A stretch of DNA of 11,611 nucleotides. It comes from an uncultured Eubacteriales bacterium. Its GTDB lineage: Bacteria > Bacillota > Clostridia > Oscillospirales > Ruminococcaceae. Shown one piece after another: positions 5,146-10,738 of the stretch. Position 1 is the first letter of the stretch; each line of letters starts with the position of its first letter. Made by a program: the position numbers and the translations under genes. The stretch spans positions 1 through 11,611 of the forward strand of contig CABUOE010000059.1 of NCBI GenBank assembly GCA_902493155.1, in the 5' to 3' direction. Under the pieces are notes generated by a model that saw only the letters and a program-made list of their open reading frames with translations, had not been told where the DNA came from and searched no databases.

Positions 5146-6330
5146 ATGACAATTTGGAAAATGTTCACCGTCGGCATCAAAAATTGTGCTCGCAACTGGA
5201 AAATAAGCCTGCTGTTCGGGGTTCTGCTGGGCCTGGGACTCTCTCTGATCTCTTCCGCCCCCTCCACTATTTTAGAATTTGTCAAACAAAATTCCAAAAT
5301 GCACTCCGCGATGATCCTGCTTCCCTTTATCTCGGTCCTTTCCCTGGCTGTAGCCGTACTGCAGCCGACACTGACCACCCTCCCTCTGCTCACCGCCTAC
5401 ACCCGGCCTCCGCAAAACGGTCCTCAGTCCTTTAAAGGCCGCTTTTCGAAAAAATTCGGGCCGTTCCTTCTTTTAAGCCTCATCTGGCTGGCAATCAGCG
5501 CAGCAGTTACCATCATCTGGGTCATCCTATTCGTCATCTGCGCCCTCATCGCCGGGATCTTTTCTCTATCCTACTATTCCTTTGAACCGGTATTCCTGGT
5601 ATTTTTGTTGATTCTCATCATTCCCCTTTATTTTGCCATCCTGGTCATCTCTGCTGCCTCTTACTACAGCTATATTGCCTTGACCACCGAAAACATCAAG
5701 GCTACCCAGGCTTTTGCCCAGGGCTTTAAGATGCTGTCTAAACACATTGGCCGCAGCATCGGCAACTCTCTGGCCTTTTCCCTCATGGCCGGCACCATTC
5801 CCGGTATACTAGTCTGCCTCGCCTATTTCCTGACCATTTACGAATTCTCTTTCTCGAGAGTGATCCCCGGGGTTTTTGTCGGATTGCTGTTGCTCTGGCT
5901 GGTGAGTCTGATTCTGGCGCAAGCCTCCCAGACCGTCTATACCGCCGCTATGGTTGAACTCTACCGCAAAAACTGGCTGGAGGATCACAATAATCCCTTC
6001 AGCGCCCCTGTCCAGGCCACCCCGAACTACTTCCAGAACGTATCGCCTACGCCTGAAAACTGGAACACCTCGTCCCAGCCCCTTGCGGGCGCCGCTTCTC
6101 CCGCAGAGGTCCCCTCTTTTGACGGGCCCGTCTCCAATCAAGAGCCTGTTTCGACTCCCTCCCCTGACGGTGAAGCAACTCCCTCCGCACCCGCTGTGGA
6201 TATCCCGGACCCCTCTGAGGAAGCCCCTTCCGTCGAAACTAAACCTTCCCCGCTCCCGGACGAAGCTGTTTTTTCTGTCAGCGAAGACAATTCCTCCGAG
6301 AACTCCGACGACGATTCAGCAAACCTGTAA
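5146..6330 (+). CDS. Polytopic membrane protein with a long Pro/Ser/acidic C-terminal tail
   Basis: 394 aa from the ATG at 5146, chosen because AGGAGG (5131-5136) lies 9 nt upstream. Residues about 20-265 hold about six hydrophobic segments (near 20-40, 55-76, 105-140, 149-175, 206-230, 240-262). The segment TTENIKATQAFAQGFKMLSK (181-200) resembles the amphipathic stretch seen in Firmicute membrane proteins loosely annotated as glycerophosphodiester phosphodiesterase membrane domain or DUF975-like; I hold that resemblance lightly. Residues about 280-394 form a low-complexity tail rich in Pro, Ser, Glu and Asp with no hydrophobic segment, ending in an acidic run. It is likely disordered and, since a basic KNW segment follows the last helix, probably cytoplasmic. 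No catalytic motif is visible. It is monocistronic, flanked by terminators and convergent with the acetyltransferase gene. Function unknown. Confidence 0.88.
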   Translation: MTIWKMFTVGIKNCARNWKISLLFGVLLGLGLSLISSAPSTILEFVKQNSKMHSAMILLPFISVLSLAVAVLQPTLTTLPLLTAYTRPPQNGPQSFKGRFSKKFGPFLLLSLIWLAISAAVTIIWVILFVICALIAGIFSLSYYSFEPVFLVFLLILIIPLYFAILVISAASYYSYIALTTENIKATQAFAQGFKMLSKHIGRSIGNSLAFSLMAGTIPGILVCLAYFLTIYEFSFSRVIPGVFVGLLLLWLVSLILAQASQTVYTAAMVELYRKNWLEDHNNPFSAPVQATPNYFQNVSPTPENWNTSSQPLAGAASPAEVPSFDGPVSNQEPVSTPSPDGEATPSAPAVDIPDPSEEAPSVETKPSPLPDEAVFSVSEDNSSENSDDDSANL

Positions 6331-6351
6331 AAATCTGTTGAAACTAAAAGG

Positions 6352-6385
6352 CTCCCGCTTGAAAAAAGCGGGAGTTTCTCTTTTT
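6352..6385 (+). terminator. Intrinsic terminator after the membrane protein gene
   Basis: A 9-bp perfect stem (6352-6360 with 6366-6374), 5-nt loop, followed by TTTCTCTTTTT. Confidence 0.92.
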
Positions 6386-6394
6386 AACACCAAC

Positions 6395-6433
6395 AAAAAA
6401 TCCGCAAAAGTCGACGGCTTCTGCGGATTTTTT
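6395..6433 (-). terminator. Bidirectional terminator at the convergent junction, ends the GNAT operon
   Basis: A 12-bp perfect stem including six A/T pairs (6395-6406 with 6422-6433) and a 15-nt loop that can pair further inside. On the minus strand it ends in a T run and overlaps the first base of the acetyltransferase stop codon region. It can also act as a back-up for plus-strand transcripts. Confidence 0.85.
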
Positions 6434-6972
6434 TACAGTTCCACCCAATAGCGGCAAACCGTTTTCCCCTGAGAGGTAGTCGCCGTGTTTTCCAGTACGC
6501 CTCCATTTTGCAGGATGATCTTTTGAGAAGCGAGGTTATCCTCTAAACAGGTAATCAGTATCCTTTCCATCTTTCGCTCACGGCACTTGTCTAAAATCAG
6601 CTGAAGCTGCCGGGTTCCGTAGCCTTTTCCCCGCTCTGAGGGCCGGATGCCGTATCCAATGTGCCCACCGTTGTGGAGCAGTTCCTTGTTGAGTCTCCAG
6701 CGGATACTGGCAGCACCGACGATCTTGCCGTCGGACGCCCTCGTAAGGAAATACAGGTTGCAGGGAACCATCCCTCTGGGACAGGTATCCCCTGATTCGA
6801 ATTTCCGCTCCCGGGAAAGCCATTCGTCATAGGTGAGGCTTCCGGAGACCAGCGCGCTGGGAATAATGGGATCGCCGTCCTGAAGCCATTCTTCCATCAT
6901 ATCAGTGTATTCCCTCCGATGAAAGATGTCGGGGCTCACCAGTAACAGGGTTTCTGTTTCCGACGCACTCAT
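6433..6972 (-). CDS. GNAT-family N-acetyltransferase
   Basis: 179 aa. The acetyl-CoA pyrophosphate-binding loop is clear as RGKGYG at residues 114-119 within IGYGIRPSERGKGYG. The following helix (TRQLQLILDKCRERKMERILI) and EDNLASQKIILQNGG (144-158) complete the fold. The central strand YFLTRASDGKIVGAASIRWRLN is typical of the COG3981-like subgroup of predicted acetyltransferases. The acceptor (small molecule, antibiotic or protein amine) cannot be inferred. The ATG at 6972 has AAAGGAG at a normal distance. It is the last gene of a minus-strand operon, 33 nt downstream of the DUF4180 gene with no terminator between. Confidence 0.93.
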   Translation of the reverse strand: MSASETETLLLVSPDIFHRREYTDMMEEWLQDGDPIIPSALVSGSLTYDEWLSRERKFESGDTCPRGMVPCNLYFLTRASDGKIVGAASIRWRLNKELLHNGGHIGYGIRPSERGKGYGTRQLQLILDKCRERKMERILITCLEDNLASQKIILQNGGVLENTATTSQGKTVCRYWVEL

Positions 6973-7005
6973 CGGATCGCTCCTTTCTTTTTCAAATAAA
7001 TCCGT

Positions 7006-7374
7006 CTATTTTGCCTCGAAAAGCCGCTTGACCGCCTCTTCTCGGGTGGAGACGAAAAATACGTCCTTCCCCTTGTTACTTTCGTAGATAAAGTCCCGGA
7101 GAGGCTTGCTGCGATAGTGGGAAAAGTCCCCGTAAACGGCAATCTTTCCTTGGTAGTTAATGAATTTTTGCAGGATTTCTCCGGCAAGACCAGTGCTCAG
7201 CACAAAGAAATCCTCCGGGAGCGCTTCCTTCGGGACGGCCAGACGGCTGCACCCGAATCCGTACTGGGCTTCCATGAGCAGGTCCAGCGCCGACTGGGCG
7301 CTTGTGATCTGTGGCGAATCGTTTTCCACCACCGCGACGACAAGGTTATTTTGCTCGATTATTTTCATTTTCAT
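7006..7374 (-). CDS. DUF4180 domain protein
   Basis: 122 aa, the full length of this small family. Recognisable landmarks are SAQSALDLLMEAQYGFGCSRLAVPKEALPEDFFVLSTGLAGEILQKF (about residues 25-71, quoted here only as the location of the signature) and GDFSHYRSKPLRDFIYESNKG (82-102). The family has no established biochemical function; its fold is predicted to be a compact alpha/beta domain, soluble and cytoplasmic. The ATG at 7374 is preferred over the next in-frame Met two codons on because AAAGGA lies about 7 nt before it. It sits 21 nt downstream of the PHP gene and 33 nt upstream of the GNAT gene, so it is probably translated from the same message. Confidence 0.9.
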   Translation of the reverse strand: MKMKIIEQNNLVVAVVENDSPQITSAQSALDLLMEAQYGFGCSRLAVPKEALPEDFFVLSTGLAGEILQKFINYQGKIAVYGDFSHYRSKPLRDFIYESNKGKDVFFVSTREEAVKRLFEAK

Positions 7375-7395
7375 ACATTTTCCTTTCCGTGAAAT

Positions 7396-8235
7396 CTATA
7401 CCGGTAAAAGCCCTTCTAAATTGAGGCCCCGCTTGTCGGCCTGTACCGCGCCGATATAGTATTCCACCCCTTTCACAAATTTCGCGAATTCCCCGTGGGA
7501 ATCGCTTCCCGCCGTCACCAGCAGCCCGTACTCCTGACAAAAACGCAGCGCAAGGGCGGTGATTTCGTCGCTGTGGGACGGGTAATAACATTCCACCCCG
7601 TCGATTCCCAGCTTCCGCAGACGCTCAAGGTTTTCCACAAAGGCCTGCTTTTCGTTTGGCAGACGATCGCCGGGATGGGCCAGCACCGCCTTGCCTCCCG
7701 CTTCGTGGATGATGGAGCAGACGGTTTCCACCGCCTCGAAGGACTGCCGCGCTTTGATTCCGTAATCGGCATAGTAGCGCATACATTCGGGATAATCAGC
7801 CGGGTAGCCCTTGCTCTTTAAGTAGTCGATGCCCTTCCAGCCGCCGCGGAGGGGGTTTCGCTCATAATTCTCGTATTCCTCAGAGCTCAGATCCGGGTGA
7901 TCCTTGGCCATGGCGGCGATCAGGTCGACACTTAAATCCTCCATCAGGCGGGAATGAAAAAGCAGCAACGACTGGAGCGCCGTGTTCTGCAAATCGCAGC
8001 CATATGCCAGGATGTGCAGCGTCCGCTCCCCGTCCTGAGCGTCGATTTCCACGCCGGGAATCAAGCTGATCCCCTCTTTTTGACAGGCTTTTGTCAGCTG
8101 GGGGTAGCTTTTCGTGGTGTTGTGGTCGCAGACGGAAATCAGGGAAAAGCCCTTCCGTTTTGCCTCCTGTACCACCGCTTCCGGCGTCAGGGTCGAATCG
8201 GAAAAAGTCGTGTGTATATGCAAATCTGTAAACAT
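7396..8235 (-). CDS. PHP-domain metal-dependent phosphoesterase
   Basis: 279 aa from the ATG at 8235. That start is favoured over the ATG two codons earlier (8241) because AAGGAGG (8249-8243) is 7 nt from the former and only 1 nt from the latter; it also gives the family-typical opening MFTDLHIHTTFSD. Metal-binding motifs of the PHP fold are all present (numbering from 8235): HIH at 6-8, CDH ending at 38, GVE with E63, H74, AHP with H187, H221, and SDSH with D245 and H247. The 3-histidine/acidic cluster binds three metals. The arrangement matches the YciV/RNase AM-type group, which hydrolyses 3',5'-nucleoside bisphosphates or short RNA 5' ends; histidinol phosphatase activity is the main alternative. 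First gene of the PHP, DUF4180, GNAT operon. Confidence 0.93.
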   Translation of the reverse strand: MFTDLHIHTTFSDSTLTPEAVVQEAKRKGFSLISVCDHNTTKSYPQLTKACQKEGISLIPGVEIDAQDGERTLHILAYGCDLQNTALQSLLLFHSRLMEDLSVDLIAAMAKDHPDLSSEEYENYERNPLRGGWKGIDYLKSKGYPADYPECMRYYADYGIKARQSFEAVETVCSIIHEAGGKAVLAHPGDRLPNEKQAFVENLERLRKLGIDGVECYYPSHSDEITALALRFCQEYGLLVTAGSDSHGEFAKFVKGVEYYIGAVQADKRGLNLEGLLPV

Positions 8236-8262
8236 CTTCATTCCTCCTTGCGTTTCATAAAA

Positions 8263-8280
8263 GCAGCCTTATCAGGCCGC
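8263..8280 (-). promoter_or_regulatory. Hairpin just upstream of the PHP ribosome site
   Basis: A 6-bp stem with one G-U pair (8263-8268 with 8275-8280), 6-nt loop, followed on the minus strand by TTTTAT and then the AAGGAGG ribosome site. It looks like a weak terminator or an mRNA-stabilising hairpin. Confidence 0.4.
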
Positions 8281-8309
8281 GGGGATTTTGCCGCTCACCG
8301 AGCGTCCGC

Positions 8310-8358
8310 AAAAATAAAAGCGGCGCAGAACAGCGATTTGCTCACCGTCCTACGCCGC
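8310..8358 (-). terminator. Intrinsic terminator between the 30-codon ORF and the PHP operon
   Basis: A 9-bp stem with one G-U pair (8320-8328 with 8350-8358), a 21-nt loop, and on the minus strand the tail TTTTATTTTT (8319-8310). It begins 16 nt after the small frame's stop codon and about 75 nt before the PHP start. Confidence 0.82.
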
Positions 8359-8374
8359 GTATCATCAAAAGCAC

Positions 8375-8467
8375 CTATGATATGGGAATAGGAGGATAAG
8401 CCCACTGCCCGTTTCCCGGCATGGACGCGTAAATCACTTTGGAATCACAGAAAAACGCTCCGCGCAT
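8375..8467 (-). CDS. Candidate 30-aa peptide
   Basis: A short frame on the minus strand with ATG at 8467-8465 and TAG at 8377-8375. A strong ribosome site, AAAGGGAGG, lies about 8 nt upstream. It begins MRGAFFCDSK and ends WAYPPIPIS, with one cysteine, several aromatics and a proline-rich end; it has no membrane segment and no run of one amino acid typical of attenuation leader peptides. It fills a transcript bounded by a near-consensus promoter and an intrinsic terminator, which is the main reason to take it seriously. I recognise no family. It may be a real small protein, a leader peptide for the PHP operon, or an incidental frame in a small RNA. Confidence 0.45.
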   Translation of the reverse strand: MRGAFFCDSKVIYASMPGNGQWAYPPIPIS

Positions 8468-8502
8468 TCCATTTTCCTCCCTTTCTGGTAAATTTTCGTA
8501 TC

Positions 8503-8531
8503 ATTGTACCACTGAAAATCCACCCTGTCAA
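8503..8531 (-). promoter_or_regulatory. Near-consensus promoter of the 30-codon unit (and perhaps the PHP operon)
   Basis: On the minus strand TTGACA (8531-8526), exactly 17 nt, TACAAT (8508-8503). Start near 8496. Transcripts ending at the terminator would be about 185 nt. Confidence 0.85.
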
Positions 8532-8571
8532 GAAAAATTGCATTCTTTTCGCAGGTTTACTGATTTTCCTC

Positions 8572-8600
8572 TTCCCATTTCCATAAAAACCATGTATAAT
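8572..8600 (+). promoter_or_regulatory. Promoter of the small membrane protein gene
   Basis: TATAAT at 8595-8600 with TTCCCA (8572-8577) 17 nt upstream, which matches the -35 consensus at four of six positions. Start near 8607. Confidence 0.65.
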
Positions 8601-8610
8601 ATCCATAAAC

Positions 8611-8641
8611 GGCACACAGAATGTGCCAGCGCCATTGGCGC
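8611..8641 (+). promoter_or_regulatory. Two adjacent hairpins at the 5' end of the small membrane protein message
   Basis: GGCACA-CAGAA-TGTGCC (8611-8627, 6-bp perfect stem) and, one base later, GCGCC-ATT-GGCGC (8629-8641, 5-bp stem). They start only about 4 nt from the predicted transcript 5' end, so they could protect the message or expose the ribosome site at 8671. Confidence 0.5.
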
Positions 8642-8682
8642 ACAGTTTCGTCCCGCTTTACTCACCGAAAGGAAGGGTCTTT

Positions 8683-8925
8683 ATGTGTCAATTACTCAAT
8701 TGGGCAAGGGAAAAAATCAAGCGTTTCACCCTTGCGGATATCGGACTTTTGAAGGTGTGTCTCCTGTCGCTGGGACTGTTCATCGGCGTCCGCGCCGGCG
8801 AAAAGGGCAGACGGCTCTCTCCCCTGTTTTTCCTCACCTATCTGGGAACCATGGCAGCGCTCTTTTACCGGATGTTAAAGCGTGAGGAACTCATTCTCCC
8901 GGAGCAGATGGAAGACGACGCCTAA
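8683..8925 (+). CDS. Small two-helix membrane protein
   Basis: 80 aa from the ATG at 8683, chosen because AAAGGAAGG (8668-8676) lies 6 nt upstream; longer in-frame starts lie in the leader hairpins and lack such a site. It has an amphipathic N-terminus (WAREKIKRFTLADIG), a first hydrophobic segment at about 22-38 (LLKVCLLSLGLFIGVRAG), a basic turn (EKGRRL, 40-45), a second segment at about 46-65, and an acidic end (EQMEDDA). The layout, with D-x-x-LLK-x-C-x-x-x-x-G-x-x-x-G before a charged turn, resembles short Clostridial proteins commonly annotated as phosphate ABC transporter permease, a name I do not trust for a protein this size. Single-gene unit with its own promoter and terminator. Function unknown. 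Confidence 0.82.
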   Translation: MCQLLNWAREKIKRFTLADIGLLKVCLLSLGLFIGVRAGEKGRRLSPLFFLTYLGTMAALFYRMLKREELILPEQMEDDA

Positions 8926-8950
8926 ACACCTCCATTCTATGTAAAAACAT

Positions 8951-8976
8951 GCCCGGCCGTGCAGGTCGGGCTTTTT
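8951..8976 (+). terminator. Intrinsic terminator after the small membrane protein gene
   Basis: An 8-bp stem with one G-U pair (8951-8958 with 8964-8971), 5-nt loop, then TTTTT. Confidence 0.9.
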
Positions 8977-8980
8977 ACTG

Positions 8981-9020
8981 AAAACGCCATGGAAGTCCCT
9001 TCACTTTACAAGGCGTTTTT
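8981..9020 (+). terminator. Second, tandem terminator-like hairpin
   Basis: AAAACGCC (8981-8988) pairs with GGCGTTTT (9012-9019) around a 23-nt loop that can fold further (GAAG with CTTC). It follows the first terminator by 4 nt and is followed by T-rich sequence. Probably a back-up insulating the next operon. Confidence 0.55.
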
Positions 9021-9036
9021 GTTATTTTTTCTTCTA

Positions 9037-9065
9037 TTGACTTCCCATTGAGCGGTTGCTATAAT
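9037..9065 (+). promoter_or_regulatory. Near-consensus promoter of the M55 peptidase operon
   Basis: TTGACT (9037-9042), a 17-nt spacer and TATAAT (9060-9065), plus TG at 9057-9058 (extended -10). Start near 9072, leader about 44 nt. Confidence 0.85.
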
Positions 9066-9115
9066 GAGGGCAAAAGAAGCGCATAGCCGTTTTGGGCTGG
9101 AAAAGAGGAATCATG

Positions 9116-9922
9116 ATGGAACACAAAGGTCGTTTTTTCATCGGTGTGGATTGTGAAGGCGTGGCCTGTGTTGTGGGCGAGCCCCAAAAGGGCCTTAAGG
9201 ACAGCAAAAACTATTCTTTTGCCGCCCGGCAGGCCACCTTGGAAGCCGACGCCGCAGCCAGGGCGCTGTTTGACTGCGGCGCAAAAGAGGTCATCGTCTG
9301 GGACAACCACGGAAGCGGCGTCAATCTGGACTACGACCTGTTAGACCCCCGCTGCAAAATCCTGTTGGGAAGCGGAAGCAAAACCCGTTTTCCGGGAATC
9401 GACGAAAGCTTTGACGGTGTGCTGTTCATCGGGTATCACGCTCGGGAGGGCACTCCAAATGCCGTTTTAGCCCACACCTACAGCTCCCTGGCCTTTCAGT
9501 CCTACCGCATCAATGGGATGGAGGTGGGCGAGATGGAAATCGACGGCGCCTTCGCCGGAAAGCACGGCGTCCCCGTTATCTTTGTCTCCTCCGATGACAA
9601 ATGCATCGAACAGGCCCAGAAGAGCTTTCCCTGGGCGGAGACGGTCGTTACCAAGGAAAGCCTCGGCTGGAACGCGGCGTTGAGCCTGCACCCCCAGGCG
9701 GCAGTTCAGGCCATCTACGACGGTGTGCAGAAGGCTTACAGCCGGCTCCCTGAAATGAAGCCGTTTCAAATCGAAGAGCCCCTGTCGGTGGAAATCCGCT
9801 ACAAACGGCTGGACGACGCGGCGGCAGCATCCCTCTACGATGGAAATCGAGAGCCCTTCGCCTTCATAGACGGCTTTACCCGGGCCGGGGTGCTTCATAA
9901 GATAGAGGACCTGTTCCGGTAA
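9116..9922 (+). CDS. M55-family D-aminopeptidase (DppA-like)
   Basis: 268 aa from the ATG at 9116, which has AGAGG 7 nt upstream; the adjacent ATG at 9113 is a close alternative and an upstream TTG at 9092 is unlikely. All the metal and catalytic residues known for Bacillus subtilis DppA have counterparts: D12 and E14 (VDCEG), H65 (WDNHG), H108 (FIGYHA), H120 (LAHTYSS, nucleophile position) and E139 (VGEMEIDG). Members are zinc enzymes that release N-terminal D-amino acids from short peptides, for example D-Ala-D-Ala from cell wall turnover, and assemble as a ring-shaped decamer in the cytoplasm. Unlike the dpp operon, no peptide ABC transporter is adjacent. It leads an operon with an MmcQ/YjbR protein and a pyrophosphatase-like protein; no terminator follows it. 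Confidence 0.94.
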   Translation: MEHKGRFFIGVDCEGVACVVGEPQKGLKDSKNYSFAARQATLEADAAARALFDCGAKEVIVWDNHGSGVNLDYDLLDPRCKILLGSGSKTRFPGIDESFDGVLFIGYHAREGTPNAVLAHTYSSLAFQSYRINGMEVGEMEIDGAFAGKHGVPVIFVSSDDKCIEQAQKSFPWAETVVTKESLGWNAALSLHPQAAVQAIYDGVQKAYSRLPEMKPFQIEEPLSVEIRYKRLDDAAAASLYDGNREPFAFIDGFTRAGVLHKIEDLFR

Positions 9923-9925
9923 AGA

Positions 9926-9954
9926 GGCCGGACATCCACCCAACAGGTGCGGCC
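9926..9954 (+). promoter_or_regulatory. Intercistronic hairpin without a T tract
   Basis: GGCCG (9926-9930) pairs with CGGCC (9950-9954) and CACC with GGTG inside (9937-9949), with a 6-nt one-sided bulge. It is not followed by Ts, so it looks like a processing or stability element rather than a terminator in the 89-nt gap. Confidence 0.4.
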
Positions 9955-10011
9955 ATAACAGACCGTGACGGGGAAATTTGATCAGCTTCGAACCAAAATG
10001 GAGGAATCCAT

Positions 10012-10359
10012 ATGACCCAAGAAAAACTGCGGGACTACATGCTCACCTTCGCCGACGCGGAGGAGTATAATCCCTTCGATGACGCCGGGCCTATCTACCG
10101 CCACAAAAGCAACGGCAAGTGGTTCGGTTTTTTTGCCGAGCTTGCGGGAAAGACCTGCGTCATTTTAAAATGCGAGCCGCTGGAGGCGGATTTTCTCCGG
10201 CAGGCCTACCATGGCGTCACCCCCGGCTGGCACATGAACAAGCAGCACTGGAACACGGTGGAGCTCAATTCCGACGTGCCCCCGGAGGAAATCAAAAACA
10301 TGGTGCGGATGAGTTTTCATCTCACCGCTCCAAAAACCAGGGGGAAACACCGTGGATAA
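10012..10359 (+). CDS. MmcQ/YjbR-family protein
   Basis: 115 aa, full length for the family. Signature parts in order are KWFGFFAEL (36-44), ILKCEP (51-56), LRQAYHGVTPGWHMNKQHW (62-80) and NTVEL (81-85). The fold resembles a double-wing DNA-binding domain (CyaY-like shape), but no DNA target or biochemical role is established, so the common name 'DNA-binding protein' is only structural inference. The ATG at 10012 has GGAGG 7 nt upstream. It is the middle gene of the M55 operon and its last 8 nt overlap the start of the next gene, suggesting coupled translation. The tail KTRGKHRG is basic. Confidence 0.92.
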   Translation: MTQEKLRDYMLTFADAEEYNPFDDAGPIYRHKSNGKWFGFFAELAGKTCVILKCEPLEADFLRQAYHGVTPGWHMNKQHWNTVELNSDVPPEEIKNMVRMSFHLTAPKTRGKHRG

Positions 10360-10693
10360 GTACCGAAATGTCATCGGGCAGACGGTGGACGTTGTCATCG
10401 ACCGGCCGCTCGGCACCTATCATCCTCGGATGGACACCATTTTCTACACCGTGAACTACGGCTACGTTCCAAACGTCATCGCTGGGGACGGCAGCCCTCA
10501 GGACGTCTACATTCTCGGGGTGGATAAGCCTCTCGAAACCTTCCGGGGGACGGTCATCGCCGTGATCCACCGGTTAAACGACGCGGAGGACAAATGGGTG
10601 GCCGCCCCGGAGGGTATCGCCTTCACCAAAGAGGAAATTATCGCAGAGACCCGCTTCGTGGAGCAGTTTTTCCAGATTGAAGTCTATTGCTGA
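10352..10693 (+). CDS. Short inorganic-pyrophosphatase-like protein
   Basis: 113 aa with a GTG start at 10352 (AGGGGG 7 nt upstream), overlapping the previous gene by 8 nt. NYGYVPN (35-41), GDGSPQDVYILG (45-56) and NDAEDKWVAAPEG (76-88) align with the core of family I soluble pyrophosphatases, which hydrolyse PPi with Mg2+. Compared with the E. coli enzyme (about 175 aa), D65, D70, D97 and D102 have counterparts (D46, D51, D77, D80), but the D67 position is serine (S48), and the N-terminal Lys/Glu/Arg phosphate-binding part appears shortened or missing. Short Clostridial proteins of this kind are routinely annotated as pyrophosphatase, but the activity is doubtful. It may hydrolyse another phosphoanhydride or only bind. 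Last gene of the M55 operon, closed by a strong terminator. Confidence 0.85.
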   Translation: MDKYRNVIGQTVDVVIDRPLGTYHPRMDTIFYTVNYGYVPNVIAGDGSPQDVYILGVDKPLETFRGTVIAVIHRLNDAEDKWVAAPEGIAFTKEEIIAETRFVEQFFQIEVYC

Positions 10694-10725
10694 AACAAGC
10701 CGCCGGATAATCGGCGGCTTGTTTT
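10693..10725 (+). terminator. Bidirectional intrinsic terminator at a convergent junction
   Basis: A perfect 13-bp stem (10693-10705 with 10712-10724) and a 6-nt loop, starting at the last base of the pyrophosphatase-like gene's stop codon. T-rich on the plus strand; on the minus strand it lies 14 nt after the transporter gene's stop codon and can serve both genes. Confidence 0.92.
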
Positions 10726-10738
10726 GTCTATGTAGAAA

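Larger units (their letters stand above)
8236..8682. other. 447-bp control region with two opposed transcription units
   Basis: Between the PHP gene and the rightward small membrane protein gene lie a leftward promoter (8503-8531), a 30-codon frame (8467-8375), a leftward terminator (8310-8358), a second weaker hairpin next to the PHP ribosome site (8263-8280), and a rightward promoter (8572-8600) with two leader hairpins (8611-8641). No separate promoter for the PHP operon was recognised downstream of the terminator. Confidence 0.7.

Noticed and set aside
6395..6434. Inverted repeat at the convergent junction as a mobile-element end
   Set aside because: It is a normal bidirectional terminator: GC core, A/T flanks, placed between two stop codons, with no target duplication or transposase.
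5954..6451. 165-codon Pro/Arg-rich frame overlapping the membrane protein's tail
   Set aside because: Produced by frame-shifting the Pro/Ser-rich tail; it reads through two terminators and lacks a ribosome site.
7954..8391. 145-codon plus-strand frame across the PHP gene start and upstream region
   Set aside because: Antisense to the PHP start codon, terminator and 30-codon frame; no promoter or ribosome site on that strand.
8375..8467. Reading the 30-codon frame as a classic amino-acid attenuation leader
   Set aside because: No repeated codons for one amino acid, the downstream genes are not biosynthetic, and the stop codon is placed so that a ribosome there would not clearly disrupt the terminator stem.
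9092..9115. TTG start for the M55 peptidase
   Set aside because: No ribosome site for it; AGAGG sits just before the ATGs at 9113 and 9116, and the family begins close to the VDCEG motif.
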